NCBI RefSeq assembly: GCF_000479045.1
Contig: NZ_KI518071.1
Location: 1 to 64,000, forward strand
Length of the DNA stretch: 64,000 nucleotides
Direction: 5' to 3'
Origin: Cetobacterium somerae ATCC BAA-474
Lineage (GTDB): Bacteria > Fusobacteriota > Fusobacteriia > Fusobacteriales > Fusobacteriaceae
Shown piece after piece: positions 52,388-61,057 of the stretch; position 1 is the stretch's first letter; every line of letters begins with the position of its first letter. The notes beneath the pieces were generated by a model. That model was not told the origin of the DNA and made no database searches. It worked only from the letters and a program-made list of their open reading frames with translations. The position numbers and the translations under genes were made by a program.

Positions 52388-53484
52388 TGGAAAAAATAAA
52401 AAGTTTTTTACAAAAAAATATAGTTCCAATTTTTATTTTAATCTTTATTTCTTCAATAATTCCAATATCTAAATTAACTCCTCAATACTTAATTCAAGAG
52501 ATGATATTAAGATTAGATAGAAATTTATTCTTAGTTCTATCGTTGTTAATACCAATAATAGCTGGAATGGGGTTAAACTTTGGTATTGTTTTAGGAGCAA
52601 TGGCTGGACAAATAGCTCTTATTTTTATAACAGAGTATAGAATAATAGGATATCAAGGAGTATTTTTAGCTATGATTTTATCAACTCCTATAGCAATGGC
52701 ATTGGGATATTTTAGTGGAAATATATTAAACAAATCTAAAGGAAAAGAGATGATAACTTCCATGATTTTAGGATTATTTATGAATGGAATTTATCAATTA
52801 GTTGTTTTGTATGGAATGGGAAGCATAATAAAGATATCAAATCCAAAATTGATACTTTCAAGGGGAAGTGGAATAAGAAATGCAATAGATTTGCAAGGTA
52901 TTAGAAGAGGATTAGACAGCCTATTAGAAATAGATGTTTTAGGACAAAAAATACCTGTAGCAACATTTTTGTTAGTAGGACTTTTATGCATATTTATAGT
53001 TTGGTTTAGAAAAACCAAGTTAGGACAAGATATGAGAGCAGTGGGACAAAATATTGAAATAGCTAGAGCGGCAGGAATAAATGTAGATAGAACAAGAGTT
53101 TTAGCTATTGTAATATCGACGGTGCTTGCAGGATTTGGACAGATTATATATTTGCAAAATATAGGAACTATGAATACTTACAATAGTCATGAACAAATAG
53201 GGATGTTTTCTATTGCTGCTTTATTAATTGGAGGAGCATCGGCTGTTAAAGCAAGTATTCCAAATGCAATAACGGGAATTATTTTATTTCATATGATGTT
53301 TATTATTTCTCCTGTGGCAGGAAAAGAATTGATGGGATCAGCTCAAATAGGAGAGTATTTTAGAGTGTTTGTATCGTATGGAATAATAGCTTTAGTTTTA
53401 GTGATGCATGAATGGAGAAGAGAACGAGAGAGACGAGTAGAAAGAGCAAATGAAATCTCTGATAGCAAGGGGGAAACTATATGA
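52387..53484 (+). CDS. ABC transporter permease 2 (BPD_transp_2 type)
   Basis: A 365-residue membrane protein, paralogue of the preceding permease. It has IIAGMGLNFGIVLGAMAGQ, and the coupling loop RKTKLGQDMRAVGQNIEIARAAGINVDRTRV, the family's EAA-like segment. About 9-10 membrane helices; a charged C-terminal tail (EWRRERERRVERANEISD) is predicted cytoplasmic. The last bases overlap the start of the next small gene by 4, which places that gene in the same transporter operon. Confidence 0.92.
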   Translation: MEKIKSFLQKNIVPIFILIFISSIIPISKLTPQYLIQEMILRLDRNLFLVLSLLIPIIAGMGLNFGIVLGAMAGQIALIFITEYRIIGYQGVFLAMILSTPIAMALGYFSGNILNKSKGKEMITSMILGLFMNGIYQLVVLYGMGSIIKISNPKLILSRGSGIRNAIDLQGIRRGLDSLLEIDVLGQKIPVATFLLVGLLCIFIVWFRKTKLGQDMRAVGQNIEIARAAGINVDRTRVLAIVISTVLAGFGQIIYLQNIGTMNTYNSHEQIGMFSIAALLIGGASAVKASIPNAITGIILFHMMFIISPVAGKELMGSAQIGEYFRVFVSYGIIALVLVMHEWRRERERRVERANEISDSKGETI

Positions 53485-53831
53485 GAAAAAAATTAAGCAT
53501 ATTGATATTTTTATCTCTTGTATGTTTAATTGGCTGGATTTTATATTCAACAGGGCAAGAACATACTTTAATTGTAAATAATAATTATAAAAATAAAGAT
53601 ATGAGTACAAATATAGTGATAAAAATTTCTGGAGAAAAAGATAAAAAAATAGGGAAGAATAAAAAAGCAGTGTTTGATTTAAAAGGGGTAACTCATAAAT
53701 TTTCTATTCTGGTAAATGAAAAGCAAATTGATGGAGTTGTAAATTTTAAGATGAATAAGAGTGGAGAACTAGAAGTGGAAAAGTTTTTAAATAATGAAGA
53801 AAATTGGTTAAAAACAATTAATCAATATTAA
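53481..53831 (+). CDS. Small anchored protein of the ABC operon, function unknown
   Basis: A 116-residue protein with an N-terminal hydrophobic segment (about 5-22, LSILIFLSLVCLIGWILYS) acting as signal anchor, then a short soluble part with a predicted beta structure (HTLIVNNNYKNKDMST, VIKISGEKDKKIGK, FDLKGVTHKFSILVN). Its start overlaps the permease stop by 4 bases, so it is part of the transporter operon and likely works with it outside the membrane. No family recognised with confidence. Confidence 0.75.
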   Translation: MRKKLSILIFLSLVCLIGWILYSTGQEHTLIVNNNYKNKDMSTNIVIKISGEKDKKIGKNKKAVFDLKGVTHKFSILVNEKQIDGVVNFKMNKSGELEVEKFLNNEENWLKTINQY

Positions 53832-53862
53832 AAGGAGAGAATATTATATTCTCTCCTTTTTT
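53831..53862. terminator. Bidirectional terminator between the ABC operon and the L,D-transpeptidase gene
   Basis: A 13-bp stem AAAGGAGAGAATA (53831-53843) / TATTCTCTCCTTT (53847-53859) with loop TTA. The plus side ends in TTTTTT and the left flank is A-rich. Confidence 0.9.
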
Positions 53863-54493
53863 AATTTATAAAGGTGCTTTCTTTTAGATATTTTGTATCG
53901 TCACCAGCTATAAAAATTATCGAGTTGTCAGATAAAAGATCAATAACCTCTTTAGATAGTTCAGTTGGAATAGCAGGGCATCCAAGAGTTCTTCCTAAAA
54001 ATCCCATTTGATCAATATATTTTTTAGATGCATAATCAGCGCCATGTATGACAATTGCTCGATCATAGGCATTAGAGTTAAAACGATTTTCTAGGCCTTT
54101 TAATCTTAAAGAATAACCGTAATTTCCAAAATATGGCTTTGTATCAGTAATAAAAAATCCAAGAGAACTTTGGAAAGAGTTAGGTGCATTAGAGAATTTT
54201 GTAGCAAGAACTTTTCCACTGTTTTTTCCATGAGAAACATAAGTATAATAAAGTAACTTTTTTTTCTTTAAGTCAATAACTGAGAATCTTGGTTCAGTAG
54301 ATGGTTTAGTAAAATCAATAACTGTTAAAAACTGAAAGGTTTTCCCTTTAATTTTAGAAGCCCCTTTTACGGCATTCTTAAATACACTATAATTCATTTT
54401 ATCTTTTAGTTCCAATGATTTATAGAGAGATGAAGTAGAGCTAAAAACAGTCATATAAAGAATAAAAAATAATAATAATAATTTTTGTTTCAT
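53861..54493 (-). CDS. Murein L,D-transpeptidase catalytic domain protein (YkuD_2 type)
   Basis: A 210-residue protein with a signal peptide (about 1-18, LLLLFFILYMTVFSS). The catalytic segment is IVIHGADYASKKYIDQMGFLGRTLGCPAIP; its His and Cys are the likely active-site residues, in the HG...GCP arrangement of YkuD_2 (PF13645-like) proteins. The function is probably peptidoglycan cross-linking or editing in the periplasm. It stands alone on the minus strand between two terminators. Confidence 0.87.
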   Translation of the reverse strand: MKQKLLLLFFILYMTVFSSTSSLYKSLELKDKMNYSVFKNAVKGASKIKGKTFQFLTVIDFTKPSTEPRFSVIDLKKKKLLYYTYVSHGKNSGKVLATKFSNAPNSFQSSLGFFITDTKPYFGNYGYSLRLKGLENRFNSNAYDRAIVIHGADYASKKYIDQMGFLGRTLGCPAIPTELSKEVIDLLSDNSIIFIAGDDTKYLKESTFIN

Positions 54494-54559
54494 AAACCAC
54501 TCCTGAAAAATAGAATTTTGTTTTTTTTATTATAACAAAAAATAGGTCAAAAAGTAGAG

Positions 54560-54601
54560 AAAAAAATAAAAAAATAGGAAAATTCTTACTAAGAATTTTC
54601 C
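54560..54601 (-). terminator. Terminator of the PASTA-rsgA-rpe-rqcH operon
   Basis: GGAAAATTCTTA (54577-54588) and TAAGAATTTTCC (54590-54601) form an inverted repeat. Read on the minus strand it is followed by a long T-rich run (complement of the A-run at 54561-54576). Confidence 0.8.
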
Positions 54602-54610
54602 CATTATATT

Positions 54611-56239
54611 TTATAAAGTAACGACAATTGATTTAAAAATTTTGTAAGTAACAAACCCAGGTTTAGCTCCTTTAGGTTTATTTAAATATTTAATTTGTGT
54701 GTAATCTACTGTAAGTTTAGTTCCTTTAGGTAACTTTGATTGTTGACCACAAAATACAGCAATATCATAAATAGACTTTTCAGATAATAATTCATTGGCG
54801 TTCACAACAGCATGAGTTCCAGGCATATCTTTACAGTGGAACCACATATCTTCTCTATGAGAATATTTAGTTGTTAGAGCATCATTTTCTAAATTATTTC
54901 GACCATATCGAACTAAAATACCATCAATAGTAATTTCTCCAAAATTAAAAGTTTTAATAACTTGTTTTTTAATATTTTTTTTATGTTTTGTTTTAGAAGG
55001 AACTTTTAAATAACCTTGACTAGAAAGCTCTTCTTCAATTAGCTTTAGATTTTCTTTAGAATCACTATTATTAATAAAAGATTCAACACCTAAAAAATAT
55101 TTTAAATTATCAGATATTTCAATTAATCTTTTTTGATTATATTCCATACCTTTTTTTAACTTATTGTATTTTTTATATATTTTTTCTAAATTTATCTGAG
55201 GTGTAACTAATGGATCTAAAGGAATTGTGCACATACAATCATTATAGAAATCATAAAGTTCTACTTCAGTCATGCCTTTTTTTAAAGAATATAAAGAGGC
55301 AGCTAATATATCTCCAAGCTCTCTGTATCTATCAAAGTTTTTTTTCTCTTCAAGATCTTTTTTTATAGAAATAATTACTTTTTCAGATTTTTTAATCTCT
55401 TTTTTTATACAAGATGTAAGTTTATCTTTTAAAATTTTAAAAGTATTAGATAAATTTTGATTGTTTAAATAAAAATTTATCAGCTCTTGGAATGAACTAT
55501 ATGTAATTACAGTATCATATTCTTTAGGCTCTATATTTAAAACAGTAGCTAAGATAATTTCATTATGTTCATTAAAAAATATTTTAGGAGCTATTTTATC
55601 TTTTAAAATATTTTTTAGATTTTCAAATGATGTAAGTGAATTAGCGAGAGTTTTTCCAAGTCCTTCTATGTTTTTAAGAAGTGATTTTTCATTTTTCTCT
55701 TTAAGAAACTCCTCCTCGTTTAAGTTTAAGGGAGAAAGTTTTTTTTCAAGAGATGGTGTTGAATAATCAATTCCAGGGAACAATACTCTACTTGGATTCT
55801 CTTCAATAGAAAAACGTTTTATAGAGTCTAGTACTTTATTTTCTTTTGTAGTAAGAATAAGATTAGAGTGCTTTCCCATCATCTCAAAATATAGATTATA
55901 GATTTTTACTTCTCCAAGTTCATTCAGTTTAGAAAAAGTAAAAATAAGAATTCTATCATATCCCAATTGATTAATAGATATTAAAGTTGAGCCAACAATA
56001 TATTTTTTTAAGTTTAAGGCAAAAGAACTATTTTCTTCTAATAAATTATCCTCTTTTGTATCTGATAGGTAGCATAATGAAAGAGAAGGGAAACAAGAGA
56101 GTATAAATCTCTGTTTCCCAAAATTAATACTTACAGCAAGAGAACTAGTTTGAACCACTTTATTCACACCTTTTCCTTTTAAAGAAGTTTCTAGCTCAGT
56201 TTTAATTTTATTTAAAGATATACCATCAAGGTACAACAT
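54611..56239 (-). CDS. rqcH: Rqc2 homologue RqcH (NFACT family)
   Basis: A 542-residue NFACT protein: NFACT-N domain (about 1-190), two helix-hairpin-helix/coiled-coil parts (about 200-400) and the C-terminal NFACT-R domain with YSHREDMWFHCKDMPGTHAVV. RqcH/Rqc2 binds stalled 50S-peptidyl-tRNA complexes and adds C-terminal alanine tails that mark the chain for degradation. It was earlier annotated as fibronectin-binding protein. It overlaps the upstream marR-feoA gene by one base. It is the last gene of the operon. Confidence 0.93.
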   Translation of the reverse strand: MLYLDGISLNKIKTELETSLKGKGVNKVVQTSSLAVSINFGKQRFILSCFPSLSLCYLSDTKEDNLLEENSSFALNLKKYIVGSTLISINQLGYDRILIFTFSKLNELGEVKIYNLYFEMMGKHSNLILTTKENKVLDSIKRFSIEENPSRVLFPGIDYSTPSLEKKLSPLNLNEEEFLKEKNEKSLLKNIEGLGKTLANSLTSFENLKNILKDKIAPKIFFNEHNEIILATVLNIEPKEYDTVITYSSFQELINFYLNNQNLSNTFKILKDKLTSCIKKEIKKSEKVIISIKKDLEEKKNFDRYRELGDILAASLYSLKKGMTEVELYDFYNDCMCTIPLDPLVTPQINLEKIYKKYNKLKKGMEYNQKRLIEISDNLKYFLGVESFINNSDSKENLKLIEEELSSQGYLKVPSKTKHKKNIKKQVIKTFNFGEITIDGILVRYGRNNLENDALTTKYSHREDMWFHCKDMPGTHAVVNANELLSEKSIYDIAVFCGQQSKLPKGTKLTVDYTQIKYLNKPKGAKPGFVTYKIFKSIVVTL

Positions 56240-56913
56240 TATTCTTCAACCTTTATAGCAATAAGATTTTTTGCATCTAAAAGATTAACTTTTAAAATAG
56301 AACCATCCTCTTTTTCAAGTGCTACCTTATCTTTTTCTTCAGATTCTACAATTTTAACTGTTGAGTAATGCTCGATTCCATTATTAGCAAAATAATCCTG
56401 TATAATAGGTGTTCCTTTAACCTCATTGATAGATACTACAGTTCCTACAGGAAACTCTGTAACAGAATGAGGCTTAAAAAATTCTGTTTTATCTTTTAAA
56501 TTTTTTAAAATCAATTCAAAAGTTTCAGTAAAATGATTTAAATCCTTTTCTGGAATATTTTCTGTTATAGTTGAAATTATATTTTTGTGATAAGTATTAT
56601 GATAGTTTAATGCTTCAATACCTTTTTTAGATAGAGAAACGTAAACTTTTCTTCTATCAGCATCAGAACGAACTCTATCAATGAATCCTTTTTCTCTTAG
56701 TTTTGTAATTGCAACTGTAGCAGTTCCCATAGTTATTCCAAGTCTATCAGATAGTTCATTCATACTAAGTGATTCTTTTCCAATGGCTTCAATTATGTGT
56801 AACTCAGTATGAGTTATACATTTAATACCTCTTTTTAATGCTAAATCTTCTGTTTCGTAGAAAAGCTTGTAAAAGTTTTCTAATACATCATTTACTTTAT
56901 TTATATTATTCAT
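56239..56913 (-). CDS. MarR-type regulator with C-terminal FeoA-like domain
   Basis: A 224-residue protein. The N-terminal winged helix (about 25-135) is MarR-like: LSMNELSDRLGITMGTATVAITKLREKGFIDRVRSDADRRKVYVSLSKKG in structure (with wing RSDADRRK). The C-terminal 70 residues (about 150-224, FPVGTVVSINEVKG, IEHYSTVKIVESEEKDKVAL, LDAKNLIAIKV) look like the FeoA/DtxR SH3-like domain. The combination recalls metal-dependent regulators, but the usual metal ligands were not confirmed. It lies 3 bases after rpe and 1 base into rqcH. Confidence 0.82.
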   Translation of the reverse strand: MNNINKVNDVLENFYKLFYETEDLALKRGIKCITHTELHIIEAIGKESLSMNELSDRLGITMGTATVAITKLREKGFIDRVRSDADRRKVYVSLSKKGIEALNYHNTYHKNIISTITENIPEKDLNHFTETFELILKNLKDKTEFFKPHSVTEFPVGTVVSINEVKGTPIIQDYFANNGIEHYSTVKIVESEEKDKVALEKEDGSILKVNLLDAKNLIAIKVEE

Positions 56914-56915
56914 AA

Positions 56916-57560
56916 TTATCTCTCCTTTAAAGATTTAATTCTCTCCTCATAATTACCAGAGAAAACATAAGAACCAGCAACAAAAATATTAGCTCCAGCA
57001 TCTATACATTTTCCAATTGTTTCATTTGTTATTCCACCATCTACTTGAATATCAACAGTATTATTTAAATTACGAACTTCTTGAATTTTTTGGATTGAAT
57101 TTTCAATAAATTTTTGTCCTCCAAATCCAGGATTAACAGACATAACTAAAACCATATCTAAATCATCGATAACATATTTTATCGCTTCAACAGGAGTAGC
57201 AGGATTTAAAGATACACCAGCTTTAACTCCAAAAGACTTAATTAATTGAATAGTTCTATGAAGATGTTTTGTAGCTTCAGCATGAACAACAATTATGTCA
57301 GCACCGGCTTTAACAAAATCTTCAATATATCTTTCAGGTGCTTCAATCATAAGGTGAACATCAAAAACTAAACTAGTTTTATTTCTAATAGCTTTTATAA
57401 CAGGTGCTCCAAAAGTTATGTTTGGTACAAACATTCCATCCATAACATCAATGTGTATATAGTCGGCTCCAGCTTTGTCAATTGCTATAACTTCATTGCC
57501 TAATTGACTAAAATCTGCTGAAAGAATTGATGGTGCTATTTTGATATCTTTTTTTATCAT
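56916..57560 (-). CDS. rpe: Ribulose-phosphate 3-epimerase
   Basis: A 214-residue TIM barrel enzyme interconverting ribulose-5-P and xylulose-5-P in the pentose phosphate pathway. Matching motifs: [61 protein letters not shown] and [11 protein letters not shown]. It sits between rsgA (47 bases upstream) and the marR-feoA gene (2 bases downstream). The rsgA-rpe pair matches the Bacillus arrangement. Confidence 0.97.
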   Translation of the reverse strand: MIKKDIKIAPSILSADFSQLGNEVIAIDKAGADYIHIDVMDGMFVPNITFGAPVIKAIRNKTSLVFDVHLMIEAPERYIEDFVKAGADIIVVHAEATKHLHRTIQLIKSFGVKAGVSLNPATPVEAIKYVIDDLDMVLVMSVNPGFGGQKFIENSIQKIQEVRNLNNTVDIQVDGGITNETIGKCIDAGANIFVAGSYVFSGNYEERIKSLKER

Positions 57561-57607
57561 TTAAAATTTCACTCCTTTGTGTAATAGTTTAAGTAATAAT
57601 AATTGCT

Positions 57608-58492
57608 CTAATATTTATTCCAAATTTCATTTTTAGATTTATCATAACAACGTTTGTAAAATTCATATCTTTCTTTTGTAATTTTTCCTGAATCAACAGC
57701 AGACTTTATACCACATTGAGGTTCATTTACATGAACGCAGTTATTAAATTTACATCCATCTCCAAATTGATGAAATTCAGGGAAAAGTGATATTAAATCT
57801 TGAGCATCGCTAGTAGGAGGCAGATCAACAGATGAAAATCCTGGAGTATCAATAACAAAGCCTCCACTAGGAAGAGTAAGGAGTTTACTATCTCTAGTTG
57901 TATGTTTTCCGGCTCTTAATCTTTTGCTTGTCTCTCCTGTTTTTAATTCTTTTGAATCTTGTAATAAATTTAAAATACTTGATTTACCAACTCCAGAAGG
58001 ACCACCAAAAGCAGTAACTTTATCTTTTAAAAATGATTTTAATTCGTCCATACCAAGATTTTTGTAAGTTGATATGTAAAAAACTGGAATATCTATCTTA
58101 GATAGGTATTCTAAATTAGATTTAATTTCCTCTAATTCCTCTTGTGATAAAAGATCTATTTTATTGATTATTAATACAGGACTGATTTTATTATATAAGC
58201 TATTTAATATTAAAATATTTATTTTTTCATAGTCAATAGCGGGATCTTTAGCAGCAAATTGAATAACACCATAGTCGATATTTGCAACTAAAGGTCTTCT
58301 TAAAAGATTTTTTCTAGGCTTAACTTCAGTTATAAAGCCATCTGCATCAAAAACAACATAATCTCCCACTGTACAATTTTCCCTTTTGTCTGATCTTTTT
58401 AAAATCCCTCTTAATTTACAAAGATATTCTTTTCCTTCACTTTCAATATTATAAAATCCTTGAATTTTATTGATAACAATTCCTTCGATAAT
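57608..58492 (-). CDS. rsgA: Ribosome small-subunit GTPase RsgA, probable ATT start
   Basis: RsgA is a circularly permuted GTPase that helps mature the 30S subunit. The G motifs appear in permuted order: G4 NKID (IINKIDLLSQ), G1 GPSGVGKSSIL, G3 DTPGFSS; the C-terminal zinc site has C..C..H..C (CKFNNCVHVNEPQC). A GTG at 58369 would give 253 residues and lose most of the OB domain. In the same frame, the coding pattern continues upstream (IEGIVINKIQGFYNIESEG) to an in-frame TGA at 58498-58496, with only ATT codons at 58495 and 58492 as start candidates. A GGAG at 58504-58501 fits 58492, giving 294 residues, the normal length. Confidence 0.93.
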   Translation of the reverse strand: MIEGIVINKIQGFYNIESEGKEYLCKLRGILKRSDKRENCTVGDYVVFDADGFITEVKPRKNLLRRPLVANIDYGVIQFAAKDPAIDYEKINILILNSLYNKISPVLIINKIDLLSQEELEEIKSNLEYLSKIDIPVFYISTYKNLGMDELKSFLKDKVTAFGGPSGVGKSSILNLLQDSKELKTGETSKRLRAGKHTTRDSKLLTLPSGGFVIDTPGFSSVDLPPTSDAQDLISLFPEFHQFGDGCKFNNCVHVNEPQCGIKSAVDSGKITKERYEFYKRCYDKSKNEIWNKY

Positions 58493-58509
58493 AATTCACT
58501 CTCCTTCAA

Positions 58510-59211
58510 TTAATAACTAACAACAATATCAATGATAGTTCCAGCAGGGACAGTTTCACCAATATGAGTAGTTTCAACAACAATTCCTTTTTCTAAATTA
58601 GGAATTACTTTTTCTTTAACAACGCCAACAATAAGACCTTTTGAAATTAATTCGTTGGTAGCCTCTTCATATGTAAATCCGATTGTATCAGGAACTTCCA
58701 CAGAAGCTACAGAATTAGAATTACTTAATAAAAGAGATACTCCTTTGTTTTTTTGAGTGTTTTGGCCTAAAGATGGAGTTGTGGCTAAAACAGTATTGTA
58801 TGGTAAGTTTGAAGATGTATAAGAAACTTTTTTTATTTTAACTCCTTCTTCTTGGAGTTTAGCTGAAACTTCGATAAGGTTTTTATTTGTAAAATCAGGC
58901 ATAGTATAGTCATCTTTACCTTTGCTTAACCAAACTCTAACAGTTCTTCCCTCTTTTACAATTTTTTCAGGAGCTGGATTTTGTTTGAAGATAGTTCCAA
59001 TTGGTAAATCAGAAAAATCATTTCCTGCAACGATTACATTTACTTTATCAATAGATGGTATTTTTTCTATCTGTTTTAGATTCATTCCAACAAGATTTGG
59101 TAAAGAATAAAAACTTTTGTTAAAATATGTTTTTAAGAATATATTAAAACTAAAAAAACAGATAAAAACAATAAGTATACATGATAGCAAATATGCTAAA
59201 TATTTTTTCAT
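58510..59211 (-). CDS. PASTA-domain membrane protein without kinase domain
   Basis: A 233-residue protein: an N-terminal membrane segment (about 5-28) followed by three PASTA repeats (about 35-95, 97-165, 170-233). Typical boundaries are LPNLVGMNLKQIEK, MPDFTNKNLIEVSAKL and VPDTIGFTYEEATNELISKG. PASTA domains sense peptidoglycan or lipid II outside the membrane. In many Firmicutes the gene upstream of rsgA-rpe is prkC/stkP, a Ser/Thr kinase with PASTA repeats; here the same place holds only the extracellular part. It ends 17 bases before the rsgA start. Confidence 0.88.
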   Translation of the reverse strand: MKKYLAYLLSCILIVFICFFSFNIFLKTYFNKSFYSLPNLVGMNLKQIEKIPSIDKVNVIVAGNDFSDLPIGTIFKQNPAPEKIVKEGRTVRVWLSKGKDDYTMPDFTNKNLIEVSAKLQEEGVKIKKVSYTSSNLPYNTVLATTPSLGQNTQKNKGVSLLLSNSNSVASVEVPDTIGFTYEEATNELISKGLIVGVVKEKVIPNLEKGIVVETTHIGETVPAGTIIDIVVSY

Positions 59212-59306
59212 TTTTCCTCCTAAAGTGGTGCTATGAAATTAAATAATAAAATACTCTAAATACTTATAAAATAATATCATAGTGGCACTAAAATATCAAT
59301 AATTAC

Positions 59307-59335
59307 TTGATAAATAGTAGCTTAAATGATAGAAT
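59307..59335 (+). promoter_or_regulatory. Candidate promoter of hpt
   Basis: TTGATA (59307-59312), a 17-base spacer, TAGAAT (59330-59335), about 37 bases before the hpt ATG. Confidence 0.6.
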
Positions 59336-59372
59336 ATTTTGTAAACTATTATTTGAAAATTAGGAGGGTAAA

Positions 59373-59897
59373 ATGGATTACACAATAGAGAAAATGATTT
59401 CTGAGGGTGATTTACAAGCTAGAATAAGAGAGGTTGCAAAAGAGATTGAAAAAGATTATGAAGGAAAAGATCTTATTTGTGTAGGTCTACTTAAGGGATC
59501 AATCATGTTCATGGCAGATTTACTAAAGAATGTGGAATTAGATTTAGCTATGGATTTCATGAAAGTCTCTAGTTACCATGGAGGAACTGATAGTACAGGT
59601 GTAGTAAAGATTTTAAAAGATGTTGATGAAGATTTAACAGGAAAAGATGTTTTAATTATAGAGGATATAATCGATACAGGTTTAACTTTAGAATCAGTTA
59701 AAAAATTCTTAATGTCAAAACAACCAAAATCTTTAAAAGTGTGTTCTTTATTAGATAAACCAAGTAGAAGAAAAGTAGAAATGGTTGGAGAGTATATTGG
59801 ATTTGAAATTCCAGATGAGTTTGTAGTTGGATATGGTTTAGATTACGATGAGCTATATAGAAACCTTCCTTATATTGGAAAAGTAGTTAGAAAGTAA
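59373..59897 (+). CDS. hpt: Hypoxanthine phosphoribosyltransferase
   Basis: A 174-residue purine salvage enzyme that makes IMP/GMP from hypoxanthine/guanine and PRPP. The PRPP-binding motif is VLIIEDIIDTGLTL, preceded by VGLLKGSIMFMADLL and SSYHGGTDSTG (flexible loop). Length is normal. GGAGGGTAAA precedes the start. It is followed 20 bases later by rsmA in the same direction. Confidence 0.96.
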   Translation: MDYTIEKMISEGDLQARIREVAKEIEKDYEGKDLICVGLLKGSIMFMADLLKNVELDLAMDFMKVSSYHGGTDSTGVVKILKDVDEDLTGKDVLIIEDIIDTGLTLESVKKFLMSKQPKSLKVCSLLDKPSRRKVEMVGEYIGFEIPDEFVVGYGLDYDELYRNLPYIGKVVRK

Positions 59898-59916
59898 AAA
59901 AGTAAAAGGAGGAAAG

Positions 59917-60708
59917 ATGTCCTTTAAACATAAGAAAAAATTTGGGCAAAACTTCTTAACAGATCAAAATGATGTTTTGAATAGAATTATGGAAGTTTCA
60001 GATGTTAAAGAAGATGAGCATATAATTGAAATTGGACCAGGAGAAGGTGCATTAACGGCTTTATTACTAGAAAAAGCTAAAAATGTAACATGTATTGAAA
60101 TTGATACTGATTTAGAAAAAATACTTACAAAAAAATATGCATCAAATCCTAAATTTAATTTAATAATGCAGGATGTTTTAACAGTAGATTTAAAAAATGT
60201 ATTAAGTAAAGGAAGAGTGGTTGCTAATATTCCTTACTATATAACATCACCAATTATAAATAAAATCATTGAAAATAGAGATATAATAAGTGAAATGTTT
60301 ATAATGGTTCAAAAAGAAGTTGCAGAAAGAGTATGCTCAAAATCAGGAAAAGAGAGAAGTGTATTGACATTAGCCGTAGAGTATTATGGAGAAGCAGAGT
60401 ATTTATTTACAATACCAAAAGCATTTTTTACGCCACCACCAAAGGTAGATTCAGCTTTTATGTCAATAAAGTTTTACAATGATAGAAGATATGAGGATCG
60501 AATTTCAGAGAGTCTATTTTTTAAATATGTAAAAGCAGCTTTTTCAAACAAAAGAAAAAATATCATAAATAATCTAACAACTTTGGGATATTCTAAAGAT
60601 TTTATAAGAGAAAAATTAGAAAAATTAGGAATATCAGAAACAGAAAGAGCTGAAAATTTAACAATTGAACAGTTTATAGATTTAGCTGAGATATTTGAAG
60701 AAGAATAA
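59917..60708 (+). CDS. rsmA: 16S rRNA dimethyladenosine transferase
   Basis: A 263-residue KsgA/RsmA enzyme that dimethylates A1518 and A1519 near the 3' end of 16S rRNA. Motifs: KKKFGQNFLTDQNDVLNRI, IEIGPGEGALTALLL (SAM), ANIPYYITSPI (NxPY catalytic) and FFTPPPKVDSAFM. Full length; good AAGGAGGAAAG start site. It is 20 bases after hpt. Confidence 0.97.
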   Translation: MSFKHKKKFGQNFLTDQNDVLNRIMEVSDVKEDEHIIEIGPGEGALTALLLEKAKNVTCIEIDTDLEKILTKKYASNPKFNLIMQDVLTVDLKNVLSKGRVVANIPYYITSPIINKIIENRDIISEMFIMVQKEVAERVCSKSGKERSVLTLAVEYYGEAEYLFTIPKAFFTPPPKVDSAFMSIKFYNDRRYEDRISESLFFKYVKAAFSNKRKNIINNLTTLGYSKDFIREKLEKLGISETERAENLTIEQFIDLAEIFEEE

Positions 60709-60792
60709 AACTTTTAATAAGTGAGGCATGGATAAAAGAGGGGTTTTCCTAATTTTTGAAAGCCTCCTTTTAGCTTAAATAAGGAGTAAAAA

Positions 60793-61032
60793 ATGGATAG
60801 TTATGAATTTAAAATAAAAACAAAACGTGAGGATATAGATTTTATTAATAAAATAATGGAAGCATATGAGGGCGTTGGAATTGTAAGAACAAAAAATGCC
60901 GATGAGGGAGATTTAACAATAGTTTCTACAACTGATTTTAAAGAGGATGTTAGAATGATTGTTGAAGATTTAAATAGAAAATGGGTAAAAGCTGAAATAG
61001 TTTGGGAAGGACCTTGGTCTGGAGAGTTATAA
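60793..61032 (+). CDS. Small DUF4911-like protein
   Basis: A 79-residue acidic protein (MDSYEFKIKTKREDIDFINKIM...) with a predicted beta-alpha-beta fold and a C-terminal VWEGPWSGEL. It resembles DUF4911, seen in Fusobacteria and clostridia near translation genes. Function unknown. It begins a run of translation genes (khpA, rimM, trmD) and has a TAAGGAGTAAAAA site. An imperfect hairpin lies in the 84 bases upstream. Confidence 0.7.
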   Translation: MDSYEFKIKTKREDIDFINKIMEAYEGVGIVRTKNADEGDLTIVSTTDFKEDVRMIVEDLNRKWVKAEIVWEGPWSGEL

Positions 61033-61057
61033 AATAAAAATTTAGGAGGATAAATTT

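Noticed and set aside
59223-59294. Imperfect inverted repeat (AGTGGTGCTATGA ... TCATAGTGGCACT) between the PASTA gene and hpt
   Set aside because: Several mismatches and a long spacing; could be chance in AT-rich DNA.
60734-60771. Hairpin between rsmA and the DUF4911-like gene as a terminator
   Set aside because: AAAAGAGGGGTTTTC and GAAAGCCTCCTTTT pair only imperfectly and no T-run follows; not reported as a feature.
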